Source of the DNA: Verrucomicrobiia bacterium
Lineage (GTDB): Bacteria; Verrucomicrobiota; Verrucomicrobiia; Verrucomicrobiales; DEV007
Length of the DNA stretch: 57,498 nt
Direction of reading: 5' to 3'
Assembly (NCBI GenBank): GCA_030427505.1
Contig: JAUICH010000032.1
Coordinates: forward strand, 1 to 57,498
Each line of letters begins with the position of its first letter. The first letter of the stretch is position 1. The notes beneath the pieces were generated by a model. The model searched no databases and was not told the DNA's origin. It was given only the letters and a program-made list of their open reading frames with translations. Both the position numbers and the translations under genes were made by a program. Below are positions 1-7,382 of this stretch, piece by piece.

Positions 1-27
1 TCAAGCCCCAACAGCTTCCGGTAATGA

Positions 28-414
28 TCTTGCAGCGAATGGTCCATCCACCCACCCTATCCCTCTTGCAGCTCTCCGCAATTCCACCGGCTGCCCACTA
101 AAAACCCGGAAGAACCGTATTATGTTGAGGTAAAGGGAGAGGATTCTGGTCCTGAATACACTCTTTTGGCTGACATACGAGTAGAGTCGTATTCAGAGAC
201 AGAGGATGCTGGCTACGAGGATCGCTTCGGGCAATCCGTAACACACACATTCAAGGTAAAAGACATCTGGATTAAGAGATTACGATTTCCCAACGTTGGG
301 TGGGTGGATATCTCTTATCAAGATGGGCCCGTAACCATGAACGATGGAGATTACGTCACCGATGTCCGTGGTCGCGGATGGTATGTCCAAATGACCGACC
401 GCAGAACAAACTAA
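28..414 (+). CDS. 5'-incomplete hypothetical cassette protein
   Basis: The frame is open from just after a TGA at 25-27 to the stop at 412-414. No ATG or GTG lies in frame near the beginning; the first conventional start is a TTG at 166, which would give 82 residues. The region before that TTG also reads as sensible protein, so the true N-terminus may have been lost or may lie in a rearranged cassette. The product is hydrophilic and acidic, with alternating beta-type segments (for example HTFKVKDIWIKRL) and no membrane helix or signal peptide. I do not recognise the family. It is the leftmost gene of a same-strand run of small genes separated by attC-like sites. Confidence 0.5.
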   Translation, partial: SCSEWSIHPPYPSCSSPQFHRLPTKNPEEPYYVEVKGEDSGPEYTLLADIRVESYSETEDAGYEDRFGQSVTHTFKVKDIWIKRLRFPNVGWVDISYQDGPVTMNDGDYVTDVRGRGWYVQMTDRRTN

Positions 415-494
415 GGGAGAACAAGCGTATGGAGAGCAACGGCTGACCCGACCCGAGTTAGAATGATTCACCCAAACTTAAACCTCAGTCCTGC

Positions 495-542
495 ATCGAA
501 CGCGCGCTCCCGGTCAGCCGTGCCTCATGCTTGACGTTCGGC
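495..542 (+). other. attC-like recombination site 1
   Basis: An imperfect palindrome pairs CGAACG (497-502) with CGTTCG (535-540) around a 'gcgctcccggt' core. The right-hand box GTTCGGC (536-542) lies 13 nt before the ATG of the next gene. It is similar over about 45 bp to the sites near 1219 and 4023. Integron attC sites have this layout (an R''-like box, a structured middle and a GTT-containing R' box); the box here deviates from the GTTRRRY consensus at one position. Confidence 0.65.
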
Positions 543-548
543 TCAGAA

Positions 549-1085
549 ATGACGATGGAGATAAGGCGATACTTGGAGCATGAGATTTCGTCCGATCTGC
601 ATTCTTCGATCGAGGCTCTGCGCAACTCGTGCTTTCCCGAACACCAGGAGCCTCGTTCCTACGGAAAGCAGTTTCCTCATTTCCGGATTCTTGCATTTGT
701 AGAGGGTCGTCTGGCCGGGCATTTAGGCGTTGATCATCGAGCCATGAGGTTTGGTGACCGGGCATACTCGATATTTGGTGTCATCGATTTGTGTGTTGCT
801 GAAGACGAGCGAGACCGCGGTATTGGGACAACACTTTTATCTGATCTTGAAGAATGCGCCAGAAAAGGTGGGGTCGATCTTCTAGTATTGTTGGCTCACA
901 GACATGAGCTGTATCTGAAAACTGGTTTTCGTGGGATTGATGCCGAATGCATGTGGCTCGGAATTGATGAACATAGGAATCTCGGAGTGATAAAGGAGAA
1001 CGTTTCGGGAGAGCTGATGGTTAAATTGATCGGCATTGACGAATTGCCGGCCGGACCGGTAGATTTTCTTGGTTACATGTTTTGA
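549..1085 (+). CDS. GNAT-family N-acetyltransferase
   Basis: A 178-residue protein with the GNAT acetyl-CoA-binding core: a beta strand (IFGVIDLCVAEDER) leads into the pyrophosphate-binding loop RDRGIGTTLL near residues 87-96, the family's Q/RxxGxG/A motif. A following helix and the segment LYLKTGFRG match motif B, where GNATs usually carry Tyr and Phe. Length is normal for a single-domain GNAT. I chose ATG 549, 13 nt after the GTT of the upstream attC-like site, over a TTG at 531 that lies inside the site. The substrate cannot be told; cassette GNATs often modify antibiotics or small metabolites, but nothing here shows that. It is probably cytoplasmic. Confidence 0.8.
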   Translation: MTMEIRRYLEHEISSDLHSSIEALRNSCFPEHQEPRSYGKQFPHFRILAFVEGRLAGHLGVDHRAMRFGDRAYSIFGVIDLCVAEDERDRGIGTTLLSDLEECARKGGVDLLVLLAHRHELYLKTGFRGIDAECMWLGIDEHRNLGVIKENVSGELMVKLIGIDELPAGPVDFLGYMF

Positions 1086-1165
1086 GGTTCATGCAAGCCG
1101 GGCAAGACAGTGGAGGACAACTGGCTGCTCGACCGGAGCCGGCATGACCCTCTTTACTCATATAA

Positions 1166-1225
1166 ACTTAACCTTGTTTCGGTCTGGCGCTCCCGGTAGC
1201 CTGTGACACACTTGGGACGTTCTGC
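1166..1225 (+). other. attC-like recombination site 2
   Basis: The left box ACTTAAC (1166-1172) fits RYYYAAC exactly. The right box GTTCTGC (1219-1225) lies 13 nt before the next ATG. The middle ('ggcgctcccggtagcc') nearly matches the site at 495-542. The 60-bp length is typical of attC sites. Confidence 0.65.
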
Positions 1226-1231
1226 GGAAAA

Positions 1232-1630
1232 ATGAAGGCTCTACGCGTATCATTGGCATTAGTCTCTGGAATCCTCATGTGGGTTGGCTTGGCCACGTTC
1301 TCAGGTGATTCCTGGAGTGCCAATAGATTCATTGTGGGAATCTTCGCCGGTGGTGCTGTGTGCGCCTCTTTTATTCTACCGTTCAAACAGAGCTCTTGGC
1401 ATGTGAGTTGCATCTACGTGCCACTGGTTGCGATTCTAGCTCTTAATGAGATTGGTTCGGAATCTCCTAGAATTGGTCTCGTAGCCGTTTGGGCGTTGTG
1501 TCTGTTTTCTTCTTTGTTGGCAACCTGGTCACTTTTTGAGAGGCACCGGCAGGAAGTAGGCGCCAGGAAACAAGGTCCCGAGCAGAACGCGCCGCCGCTG
1601 GCGAGCCCGGTCTCGCCGCGAGTTGATTGA
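1232..1630 (+). CDS. Small polytopic membrane protein (cassette gene)
   Basis: A 132-residue protein with four predicted membrane helices at about residues 5-23, 33-51, 58-74 and 83-101, followed by a charged, proline-rich cytoplasmic-type tail rich in Arg and Gln. No catalytic motif is visible. The ATG at 1232 lies 13 nt after the attC-like GTT and has only a weak purine stretch (ggaaa) upstream. The composition is less GC-rich than the region after 5.6 kb. Small membrane proteins of unknown function are common integron-cassette cargo. I do not recognise a named family. Confidence 0.6.
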   Translation: MKALRVSLALVSGILMWVGLATFSGDSWSANRFIVGIFAGGAVCASFILPFKQSSWHVSCIYVPLVAILALNEIGSESPRIGLVAVWALCLFSSLLATWSLFERHRQEVGARKQGPEQNAPPLASPVSPRVD

Positions 1631-1654
1631 CTTCCCTGATTCGAATCTTTAGCC

Positions 1655-1706
1655 TCTATTCGAGACTGCGCTCCGGGGTCAGGCTGCCAGGTCTCTGACG
1701 TTAGGA
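1655..1706 (+). other. attC-like recombination site 3
   Basis: It contains a 'tgcgctccggggtcaggctgcc' core related to sites 1 and 2 and ends in GTTAGGA (1700-1706), one position off GTTRRRY. It is preceded by a 21-bp sequence (1620-1640) repeated exactly at 2750-2770, also at the end of a cassette gene. Confidence 0.6.
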
Positions 1707-1715
1707 CGAAAACAA

Positions 1716-2213
1716 TTGTGGCTGGAATGGCACATGGAGACCGATTTTGACCAAGCCCGCGAAGCCCTCGAGGCGTCGTGGGATCAGAAAACTTCGTACC
1801 AGATGGCGTATGAGGAGAACAACCCCGCTCTAGGGCAATGCTACTCAACTTCCCGCGTGATTCAGTGCCTCTTCCCCGAGACGGAGATTGTTGAAGGAGA
1901 GGTCTGGACAGGGAGTCGCATTGAAAAGCATTTTTGGAATCTGCTGCGGACTGACGGAGTAGAGCGGCATATTGATCTCACCTGGAAGCAGTTTCCAGAG
2001 GGTTCAGAGGTGCGGAGCTGGAAAGTGAGGGGGCGTGACTCACTTGGAGATAGCCCGGAAACGGTTGATCGAGTCAATCTTCTCTTACACCGCGTCAATG
2101 ACTATATTTCCCGTCAGAGGCAGCGGGCCAGAGTAAGTACAAGAAATGTATGTCCTGCCAAGGAGCGGCTGGACAAGGCGCTACCCCGCCACGAGCCGGA
2201 GATTGAATCCTGA
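1716..2213 (+). CDS. YunG-like hypothetical protein (cassette gene)
   Basis: A 165-residue soluble protein. The N-terminal pattern ALEASWDQKTSYQ followed by NPALGQCYSTSRVIQCLFP, then a strand of the form EIVEGEV, matches what I recall of YunG-type proteins, in which a conserved GQC motif precedes a beta-rich domain. The Cys in the GQC motif and the downstream His residues (KHFWN, RHIDLTW) could form a Cys-His active site, but this is unproven. TTG 1716 lies 16 nt after the attC-like GTT with AGGA upstream and fits the spacing of its neighbours; ATG 1734 is the alternative. The last 25 residues look less conserved and may be cassette-specific. Function unknown. Confidence 0.6.
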   Translation: MWLEWHMETDFDQAREALEASWDQKTSYQMAYEENNPALGQCYSTSRVIQCLFPETEIVEGEVWTGSRIEKHFWNLLRTDGVERHIDLTWKQFPEGSEVRSWKVRGRDSLGDSPETVDRVNLLLHRVNDYISRQRQRARVSTRNVCPAKERLDKALPRHEPEIES

Positions 2214-2214
2214 T

Positions 2215-2281
2215 GAGAACCTTTTATCCTGAGGCTGACGGGTGCAGACGGTAGCGGGTGCCGGCGCTTCGACGGTTGGGC
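2215..2281 (+). other. attC-like recombination site 4
   Basis: A GC-rich imperfect palindrome ending in GTTGGGC (2275-2281), an exact match to GTTRRRY, 14 nt before the next ATG. The left box is not clear; 'gagaacc' at 2216 is the best candidate. The middle differs from sites 1-3. Confidence 0.5.
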
Positions 2282-2288
2282 TCATAAG

Positions 2289-2756
2289 ATGAAAATAAAA
2301 GATTTGCGAAAGATTGCACTGATTGCGGCCGTAGGCTGGGGTATGCTCCTCATCGTTTCGACGGCGGTTTTCCCGTATGTAGAGGTAATGCACGATAACA
2401 GCACAATTGTAGAATTGGCGATCGGTGAGGGCCTTCTGATGTTGAGCTACGATGTTGTTTATGACGATGAGGTGAGATCATTGGCGAATACGAGTTTCAT
2501 GGGGGCATCGGCCTATGGTCCTCCAACATTTTCGAAGTTCGTTAAAAAGTGGAAAATGTATTTTGGTGTGGATTGTGCGATACACTGGCCGGACCAACAC
2601 AAAACAAGCAGATTTTATGGGGTCTCGCTCTGGTTAGTCGTAGTGGTATTTGCTGCTATCGCGCTCGTAATCCGTTGCTTCGGCAACCGTTGTCACCCAA
2701 AGCTGAGAGGTGCCGAACCAGGCGGAGATGGCATGTCCGGTCTCGTTTCGAGTTGA
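2289..2756 (+). CDS. Membrane protein with two helices flanking an exposed domain
   Basis: A 155-residue protein. A charged N-terminus (MKIKDLRK) precedes a membrane helix at about residues 9-29, then an exposed domain of about 80 residues, then a second helix around 112-129 (LWLVVVVFAAIALVI). The tail is short, charged and glycine-rich. This architecture, with a two-helix anchor and an extracytoplasmic loop, is seen in many small unknown membrane proteins. ATG 2289 lies 14 nt after the attC-like GTT. The 3' end of the gene enters a sequence also found at the end of the 1232-1630 cassette (shared 'gagttgattgacttccctg'). No function can be given. Confidence 0.6.
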   Translation: MKIKDLRKIALIAAVGWGMLLIVSTAVFPYVEVMHDNSTIVELAIGEGLLMLSYDVVYDDEVRSLANTSFMGASAYGPPTFSKFVKKWKMYFGVDCAIHWPDQHKTSRFYGVSLWLVVVVFAAIALVIRCFGNRCHPKLRGAEPGGDGMSGLVSS

Positions 2757-2787
2757 TTGACTTCCCTGATCCGAGACTCCAACCTAC

Positions 2788-2836
2788 AATCGAGGGCGTG
2801 CAGCCGGATCGGGCTGCCATTCCTCAAGTGTTCGCC
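2788..2836 (+). other. attC-like recombination site 5
   Basis: It has an internal palindrome around 'gcagccggatcgggctgc' and ends in GTTCGCC (2830-2836), 13 nt before the ATG at 2843. It is preceded by the exact 21-bp repeat at 2750-2770. Confidence 0.55.
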
Positions 2837-2842
2837 CCAAGA

Positions 2843-3319
2843 ATGAACTCCGCCATCAAACTTCCAGATGATCTTGTCGGGCGTTGGTGGTTCGAGCACG
2901 ACTCAGATGATTCGCCAGGACTGCTGACCGTCGGGCAGGGAGGCCGGGCCGTCCAATTCCATACTACGAAGCGGCGCCCGCCGAAGCGCGCGGTGGTGCG
3001 ACTCTGGTATACAGCCAGCGATTCAAGGACGATTCGATTTAGGCTCAAGCCGGCCGGAGATGGGTGGCCTCGCGTTGTGGAGCGCACAGACAACGGTTTC
3101 TCGATTGCGGCAGAGAACACGGTCTTCCCGATGCGGGCCGCAACCAACTCAGAGCTCCCTGAATGGCTTGAAGAGGATTACCAAGCTGCTGTCGATCTCA
3201 TGGACGCACAGGACATGGATGCACAGGAAGAGGCCGAACAAACTCTGAAAAACCAAGGCGAACAAGGCGTCGTAGGTATCCCCACTACCCGCTCCGAGCC
3301 GGATTTTCACCGTGATTAG
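2843..3319 (+). CDS. Hypothetical soluble cassette protein
   Basis: A 158-residue soluble protein. The first 100 residues look like a compact beta domain (LVGRWWFEHDSDD, a GGRAVQFHTTKRR stretch and IRFRLKPAG), reminiscent of small lipocalin-like 'GRW' domains, in which a G-x-W motif starts the first strand. A helical acidic segment (LPEWLEEDYQAAVDLM) and a poorly structured tail follow. There is no signal peptide or membrane helix. The frame stays open far upstream, but ATG 2843 is preferred because it sits 13 nt after the GTT of the attC-like site, as in neighbouring cassettes. Function unknown. Confidence 0.55.
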   Translation: MNSAIKLPDDLVGRWWFEHDSDDSPGLLTVGQGGRAVQFHTTKRRPPKRAVVRLWYTASDSRTIRFRLKPAGDGWPRVVERTDNGFSIAAENTVFPMRAATNSELPEWLEEDYQAAVDLMDAQDMDAQEEAEQTLKNQGEQGVVGIPTTRSEPDFHRD

Positions 3320-3330
3320 AACCCGGAACC

Positions 3331-3383
3331 ATGTATCAGAGCGCGGCTCCCTTGGTGGAGTTGCCTATCTTCGGGCGTTGGCA
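3331..3383 (+). other. attC-like recombination site 6
   Basis: It contains 'gcggctcccttggtggagttgcc', related to the 'gcgctcccggt..gcc' core of the other sites, and ends in GTTGGCA (3377-3383), 17 nt before the ATG at 3394. The right box matches GTTRRRY at five of seven positions. Confidence 0.55.
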
Positions 3384-3393
3384 ATATAACTAT

Positions 3394-3873
3394 ATGGATT
3401 TCTTCACAATCGTAACCAAGTGGTTCTGGGCGGTCTGTATTGCGTTAACATTTCTGAACGCAGGTGTCTTTTGGTATCGCGCCCGGAGACACATTAGCGC
3501 CGCCCCAGAACTTGCCGAAGGCTACGCTACCATCATCCGTGGATTCGTGATCTGGGGCAACATCCCTTGGGTTGTGATGGGAATTGGATCCGTTCTCGGT
3601 GGCGTTCCATCGGTCTTCCACTTCTTTCGCCCCCGTGACGGCAATCCCTTCGTTCTTGCCTTCTTCGCTTCGGTCATCCTCATCTGGATTCTCGGCACTA
3701 TCTGGCTCCTCTTTCGAGGTGGAGCCGAGATGCTCGTGAATCATTCTGGCCTGTTTAACGTGGTTATTAAGAGTCCAAACATGCTGAAGCTCTTTTGGTT
3801 CCTGTGCTTGGCAGGTGGTATCTTCGCCGTCATTATGATGTTTACCCTAGACATTCCGGTGGGACCACAATGA
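3394..3873 (+). CDS. Polytopic membrane protein (cassette gene)
   Basis: A 159-residue protein with four likely membrane helices: residues 4-27 (FTIVTKWFWAVCIALTFLNAG), 48-70, 85-107 (LAFFASVILIWILGTIWLLF) and 130-152. The loops are short and carry a few charged residues, with no recognisable catalytic or transport motif. I chose ATG 3394 because codons 3331-3393 lie inside the attC-like site and the hydrophobic protein begins cleanly at MDFFTIV. The next cassette follows after about 165 nt containing another site. Function unknown. Confidence 0.6.
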   Translation: MDFFTIVTKWFWAVCIALTFLNAGVFWYRARRHISAAPELAEGYATIIRGFVIWGNIPWVVMGIGSVLGGVPSVFHFFRPRDGNPFVLAFFASVILIWILGTIWLLFRGGAEMLVNHSGLFNVVIKSPNMLKLFWFLCLAGGIFAVIMMFTLDIPVGPQ

Positions 3874-3979
3874 GAAGGAGTCGCCAACCAAGAATCAGAA
3901 TGCCAACAAGGCGAGGCACAGCAACCCCCACTAGCCGCCCTGCTATTAACCTCACTTGTAACATAAACCTCCACCTCGC

Positions 3980-4029
3980 GTTCAACGCCCGCTCCCGCTA
4001 ATGGGGTTGCGTGCTCTTTGACGTTAGCA
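3980..4029 (+). other. attC-like recombination site 7
   Basis: The left box GTTCAAC (3980-3986) matches RYYYAAC exactly. The core 'gcccgctcccgct' matches sites 1 and 2. The right box GTTAGCA (4023-4029) follows 'tttgac', as in site 1, and lies 15 nt before the ATG at 4038. Confidence 0.65.
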
Positions 4030-4037
4030 TATAGAAA

Positions 4038-4556
4038 ATGACCTATCATTCGCTCAAGTTCTTACTCTTCGGTGTTTGCTGCGTATTGATTACGGCTCCG
4101 GCGAATGCACAGCATTTGGAAATCGTGCATTTGAAGGGAAATGTCGTTCGGAACGGGGTTGAAGTTCCGTTTGATTTGAGGGTCACTTACGGAAAATTCA
4201 GTGAAGATCGCGATGCGGTTGAAGAGTATTGGGGATCGGATGAGCTTCTGGGCTGGAGGCCGAGGTGGATCATCACAGGTATAGAATTCAAGTTCGACGG
4301 AAAGATCATACCGGTTCCTGAGCAGGCATACTCGGATCTTGGCAATCCTCTCGTCCCGTCGCTCCCGAGGTTTCGGGCACCTGGTTGGGATGTTGCCGAA
4401 ATCTACTTTGGGGGCAGCGAAGGGGCGGGAAGCTACCAATCAATCCTTCGCTTCCGCGACGGACTTCTTATAGAGAGAGAAACTTCCTCGTATGGCGCGG
4501 TCAGTGGCCGCTACGATTACGCCACGGAGATAAAGCGATTCAAACCGGGGGGATAG
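4038..4556 (+). CDS. Secreted hypothetical protein (last cassette gene)
   Basis: A 172-residue protein with a clear signal peptide: a short polar N-terminus, a hydrophobic core LLFGVCCVLITAP and a cleavage-like ANA-Q site at about residues 22-25. The mature part is a mixed beta domain with many strand-like segments (LEIVHLKGNVV, VPFDLRVTYG, RWIITGIEFKF, YQSILRFRDGLLIERE) and no Cys pair, so it is likely a periplasmic or secreted beta-sandwich-like protein. ATG 4038 lies 15 nt after the attC-like GTT. It is the last member of the same-strand array; the stop codon is followed after 1 nt by an inverted-repeat element. Function unknown. Confidence 0.65.
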   Translation: MTYHSLKFLLFGVCCVLITAPANAQHLEIVHLKGNVVRNGVEVPFDLRVTYGKFSEDRDAVEEYWGSDELLGWRPRWIITGIEFKFDGKIIPVPEQAYSDLGNPLVPSLPRFRAPGWDVAEIYFGGSEGAGSYQSILRFRDGLLIERETSSYGAVSGRYDYATEIKRFKPGG

Positions 4557-4557
4557 T

Positions 4558-4765
4558 GTGGTGTTTGCGAAATATCTAGACGAAATCAATTAAGTATCAG
4601 GGCCGGAAATTGGCTCGCTTCGCTCGGAAACTTTTATAATCGCGGTCTTCTTTTCCAATTTCCGCGTTGCTCGATCAGTCGTTGAGCTTGCTCAGCTCCC
4701 TCCTCGCTCCTTGAATCTGGAAAAGAATCCTCGCGAATTTCGTCCACCTATTTCGCAATCACCAC
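4558..4765. repeat. Inverted-repeat element 1 (208 bp)
   Basis: The ends are 29-bp inverted repeats (4558-4586 and 4737-4765) matching at 25 of 29 positions. A second inverted repeat is nested inside (cggaaattgg near 4604 and ccaatttccg near 4656). There is no plausible gene. It could be a MITE-like element or a very long structured intergenic element. Confidence 0.65.
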
Positions 4766-4766
4766 G

Positions 4767-5063
4767 CTAGGCAGTGTGGACAAATTGGAGAACGGCCCAG
4801 AAATGAAGAAAGGGAAGGAGAACTCAGCGCCGCGAAGCGGCGAATACCAAGAGACGCGGCCCATTTTTATCCCGCCTTTGCGGGCTCTGCCGACACCTTT
4901 CGCTTCGCTTCAGGGGATTGCGAGCCGCTTTGCGGCCGAAGCAGTCTGCCTGGCTTCGTTCCCGCTCACTCTATTGGGGGTAGGCCCAATGCCGTTCACG
5001 GCGCCTGGCCAGACAAAAAATGGTCACGCGCAGGTCCGCCCCCAATTTGTCCACACTGCCTAG
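4767..5063. repeat. MITE-like element 2 with perfect 22-bp inverted ends
   Basis: The ends 4767-4788 and 5042-5063 are perfect inverted repeats of 22 bp beginning CTAGGCAGTGTGG. They start with CTAG, so the mobile unit may begin at GGCAGTGTGG with a TA or CTAG target duplication. The 297-bp length and lack of a transposase suggest a non-autonomous element. The autonomous parent family cannot be told from the ends alone. Confidence 0.75.
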
Positions 5064-5617
5064 TGTGAATGGCACTCGGTTAAGCGGGGTGGCCGGTCAA
5101 GTCGAGCCCTTCGACGGCGGCGACTGGCACTGACGGATCGCCGACGAAATCGCTTCACCGGGGTCTCAGGGCCGGAGGGCCAAGGGCCCGGCGCATACCT
5201 GCCTGGGGCGCGAACCCCAGGAAAACGGTCCCCCATGAATATCGAGGGCCGTAGGTCCGGCGTATCCCCCTGGGGATGGCGGCGGAGTCACGGCGCGGCC
5301 CGCATGCGCCGGGCTTTGACTTCGCTTTGCTCGCCCCCCTGGGCTGCCCTGCCGGGCAATTTCTACTACTGCGCTTCGCTTCGGTTCAGCTTTCGAAGTT
5401 TATCAATCCGCCTAACCTGGGCCTTCGGCCCAGGCTGGTACGCGGCGCGCCGTTGGCGCTCATGCCCCGCGAGGACGATCAGTCAGGCCCGGCCCGCGAA
5501 ACTTTTGGGGCGCACCTCCGGCGAGAAGGCCGCGCGATACCTGTCCGGCAATTGCATCGCAATCGGATCCCGTAACAGACCCGGTCACCCCGCTTATCCG
5601 AGCGCCATTCGGGCTAG
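5060..5617. repeat. Inverted-repeat element 3 (558 bp) carrying a REP-like palindrome
   Basis: The ends 5060-5096 and 5581-5617 are 37-bp inverted repeats with about six mismatches, again starting in CTAG and sharing it with the end of element 2. The inside (about 5170-5460) holds the 'gggcccggcgcatacctgcctggg ... cccaggctggtacgcggcgcgcc' palindrome found many times elsewhere in the window. The open frames inside are not credible genes. Confidence 0.65.
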
Positions 5618-5667
5618 CCGTGGTGCGAAAAGCCGCTAAACCATGCGCCTTTCCTAACGGGCGTCCT

Positions 5668-6711
5668 TTACTCGCTGGGGGTGGTTTTGGGTTTGGGGAT
5701 GGACTTGAACTTGGGGATCTCTGGGAGCTGGAAGGCGGGGTCGAGATACTCGTAGCTGGCGACTTCGCGATTGTCGGACTTGCGGTAGAGTTTTAACCGG
5801 TAGCCGACGACGGCCTGGGTTTCTTTGCCGGCGTAGCGCCGGTCGAGATCGGTATAGGAGGATACGGTTTTTCCATTGGAATCGACCTTGGTGACGGAGG
5901 TCATGACGGTTTGGCTGGAGTTTTTGTGCACCAGTTCCAAGGGCGGGGTGGTGAGGTTCACCCGCTCGCCGGGCGGGAGCACGACTTCGCGGAAGTGGGT
6001 GCCCTGGTAGTCCAGCTTGACTTGGCTGTCTCCGCCGCGGGCTTCGGTGAGGGTCTGCACATACACTTCGCTGTAGGCGTGGAGGTCATTGATCGCCTGG
6101 CCGGTGCGGTTCGTCAGCGTGAAGATGACTTCCCGGGCCTCTGGGTAATAGCGTTCGTTTTTGTTCGCGAGGTTGCTGGGCGAGGTCTGGCGTTTCCGCA
6201 GGTCGTGAATGATTACTTTGGGACCATCCGAGTAAGGCCGGTCGGGGGCCCGGTCAAACCGTGACTGGAAATCGTATTTCCGGTGCTCCCGTTCCCAGGC
6301 GCGGCCGGTGATGTCCAGGTGGTACTGGGTGCGGAGCTGGAACCACTCGCGCACGTAGTCCTGGCTGTCCTGGCTCAGGGTGGCGGAGGGCAGCGACACC
6401 ACTTGCCCGTCGAGGAGGCGCACGTGGATGCTCCCCGGCTCGGTGCCGGTCAGTTCTCCGGCAAAGCTCTGGCCGTCCTTGGTCTTGAAGACAAAATCTT
6501 CCGCCTGGAGGGAGGCCGGTAGCGCGACGAAGCTGAGGAGGAGGAGGGTTAGGCCGGCGGTGAAGAAGATGGCGGCTGTCCGCCGCGCGAGGAAGGCGGC
6601 GCGGTCCGGACGATGAAGGTGGCGGCCGTGGCGGCTGCGGCGACCGTGGCGATGCGAGGGCCCGGCGGGCCGGGGGCCTCGAGGCTCACTATCTGAAGTA
6701 GCAGGGCTCAT
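5668..6711 (-). CDS. Secreted protein with SHD1-like domain
   Basis: About 347 residues. A long basic N-terminus rich in Arg and His precedes a hydrophobic segment (FFTAGLTLLLLSFVALPAS) and a signal-peptidase-type site (LQA-ED). The next 50 residues (FKTKDGQSFAGELTGTEP ... LPSATLSQDSQDYVREW) match SLA1-homology-1-like domains, small beta domains frequent in secreted proteins of Verrucomicrobiota and Planctomycetota. The remaining 230 residues are beta-rich, with an immunoglobulin-like feel (VIFTLTNRTGQAINDLHAYSEVYVQ, VLPPGERVNLTTPPLEL), as in exported proteins of unknown role. The start is uncertain: ATG 6711 was chosen, ATG 6744 is possible, and the long basic leader suggests the true start may be further in. 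Neighbours are unrelated. Confidence 0.65.
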   Translation of the reverse strand: MSPATSDSEPRGPRPAGPSHRHGRRSRHGRHLHRPDRAAFLARRTAAIFFTAGLTLLLLSFVALPASLQAEDFVFKTKDGQSFAGELTGTEPGSIHVRLLDGQVVSLPSATLSQDSQDYVREWFQLRTQYHLDITGRAWEREHRKYDFQSRFDRAPDRPYSDGPKVIIHDLRKRQTSPSNLANKNERYYPEAREVIFTLTNRTGQAINDLHAYSEVYVQTLTEARGGDSQVKLDYQGTHFREVVLPPGERVNLTTPPLELVHKNSSQTVMTSVTKVDSNGKTVSSYTDLDRRYAGKETQAVVGYRLKLYRKSDNREVASYEYLDPAFQLPEIPKFKSIPKPKTTPSE

Positions 6712-6881
6712 GCGGCAGCCTACGGACGGGAGCGGGGATGGCAAGTGAATAGGACGTTGCAGAAAGGGCGCGGGGGCCGGCCACTGGGCGGGGGTGAGAT
6801 GAAAAGATACGCAGCCGGGACGCGAGGCGGCTGGCGGAATGAACCATGGGCGTGTCCGCTAAGGTTATGATACGGTACCCA

Positions 6882-7382
6882 ATGAGGATGAGCCAACCGT
6901 CAGTCTCCACGAAACTACCCTGGTATGGGTGGGTGCCGCTGATGGCGGCGCTGCCGGTGCTGTTCGTGTTGATGGGGGGCCTGCTGGCCGCGAAGGGGAT
7001 CGCCCGGATCTCGGTGTATGGCCTGCTGGCGATTCTCTGGTGGCCGCGGGGCCGCCGGGCGCTCTACGTGTATTCGGACAGTCCGGTCTGGAAGGAGCAC
7101 ATCGAGTCGACGGTGCTTCACTGCTTATCAGACAGGGTAGCCGTTTTGAACTGGTCGCGCCGGAAGCGGTGGCGCTGGTCTTTGGCCGCTTTGCTGTTCC
7201 GGCACTTCGGCGGATCGAAGGAGTTCAACCCCATGGCCATCGTCTTTCCGCCCTTCCGGAAGCGGGTGGAGTTCCGGTTTTACCGTCCGTTTCAAGACTG
7301 GAAGAAAGGCCGGACAGAGGGGTTGGAAAGGATGGAGCGGCGCTTTCTGGCGCTTCTTTCCGGCATGGGGCTGACGAAGTGA
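6882..7382 (+). CDS. Membrane-anchored hypothetical protein
   Basis: A 166-residue protein. The N-terminus has one or two membrane helices (about residues 14-35 and 37-52, around LMAALPVLFVLMGGLLAAKG and ISVYGLLAILWW) followed by a basic soluble part with several Arg/Trp-rich segments (WSRRKRWRWSLAALLFRHFGG) and a C-terminal helical tail. I chose ATG 6882; ATG 6888 and upstream 6846 are alternatives, 6846 giving a poorer N-terminus. It may have a PH-like soluble domain (RVEFRFYRPFQDW), but I cannot establish this. It has no operon partner: the next gene begins 313 nt downstream. Confidence 0.5.
   Translation: MRMSQPSVSTKLPWYGWVPLMAALPVLFVLMGGLLAAKGIARISVYGLLAILWWPRGRRALYVYSDSPVWKEHIESTVLHCLSDRVAVLNWSRRKRWRWSLAALLFRHFGGSKEFNPMAIVFPPFRKRVEFRFYRPFQDWKKGRTEGLERMERRFLALLSGMGLTK

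Noticed and set aside
4776-5063. 95-residue frame inside element 2
   Set aside because: It lies between and includes the perfect inverted repeats of a MITE-like element.
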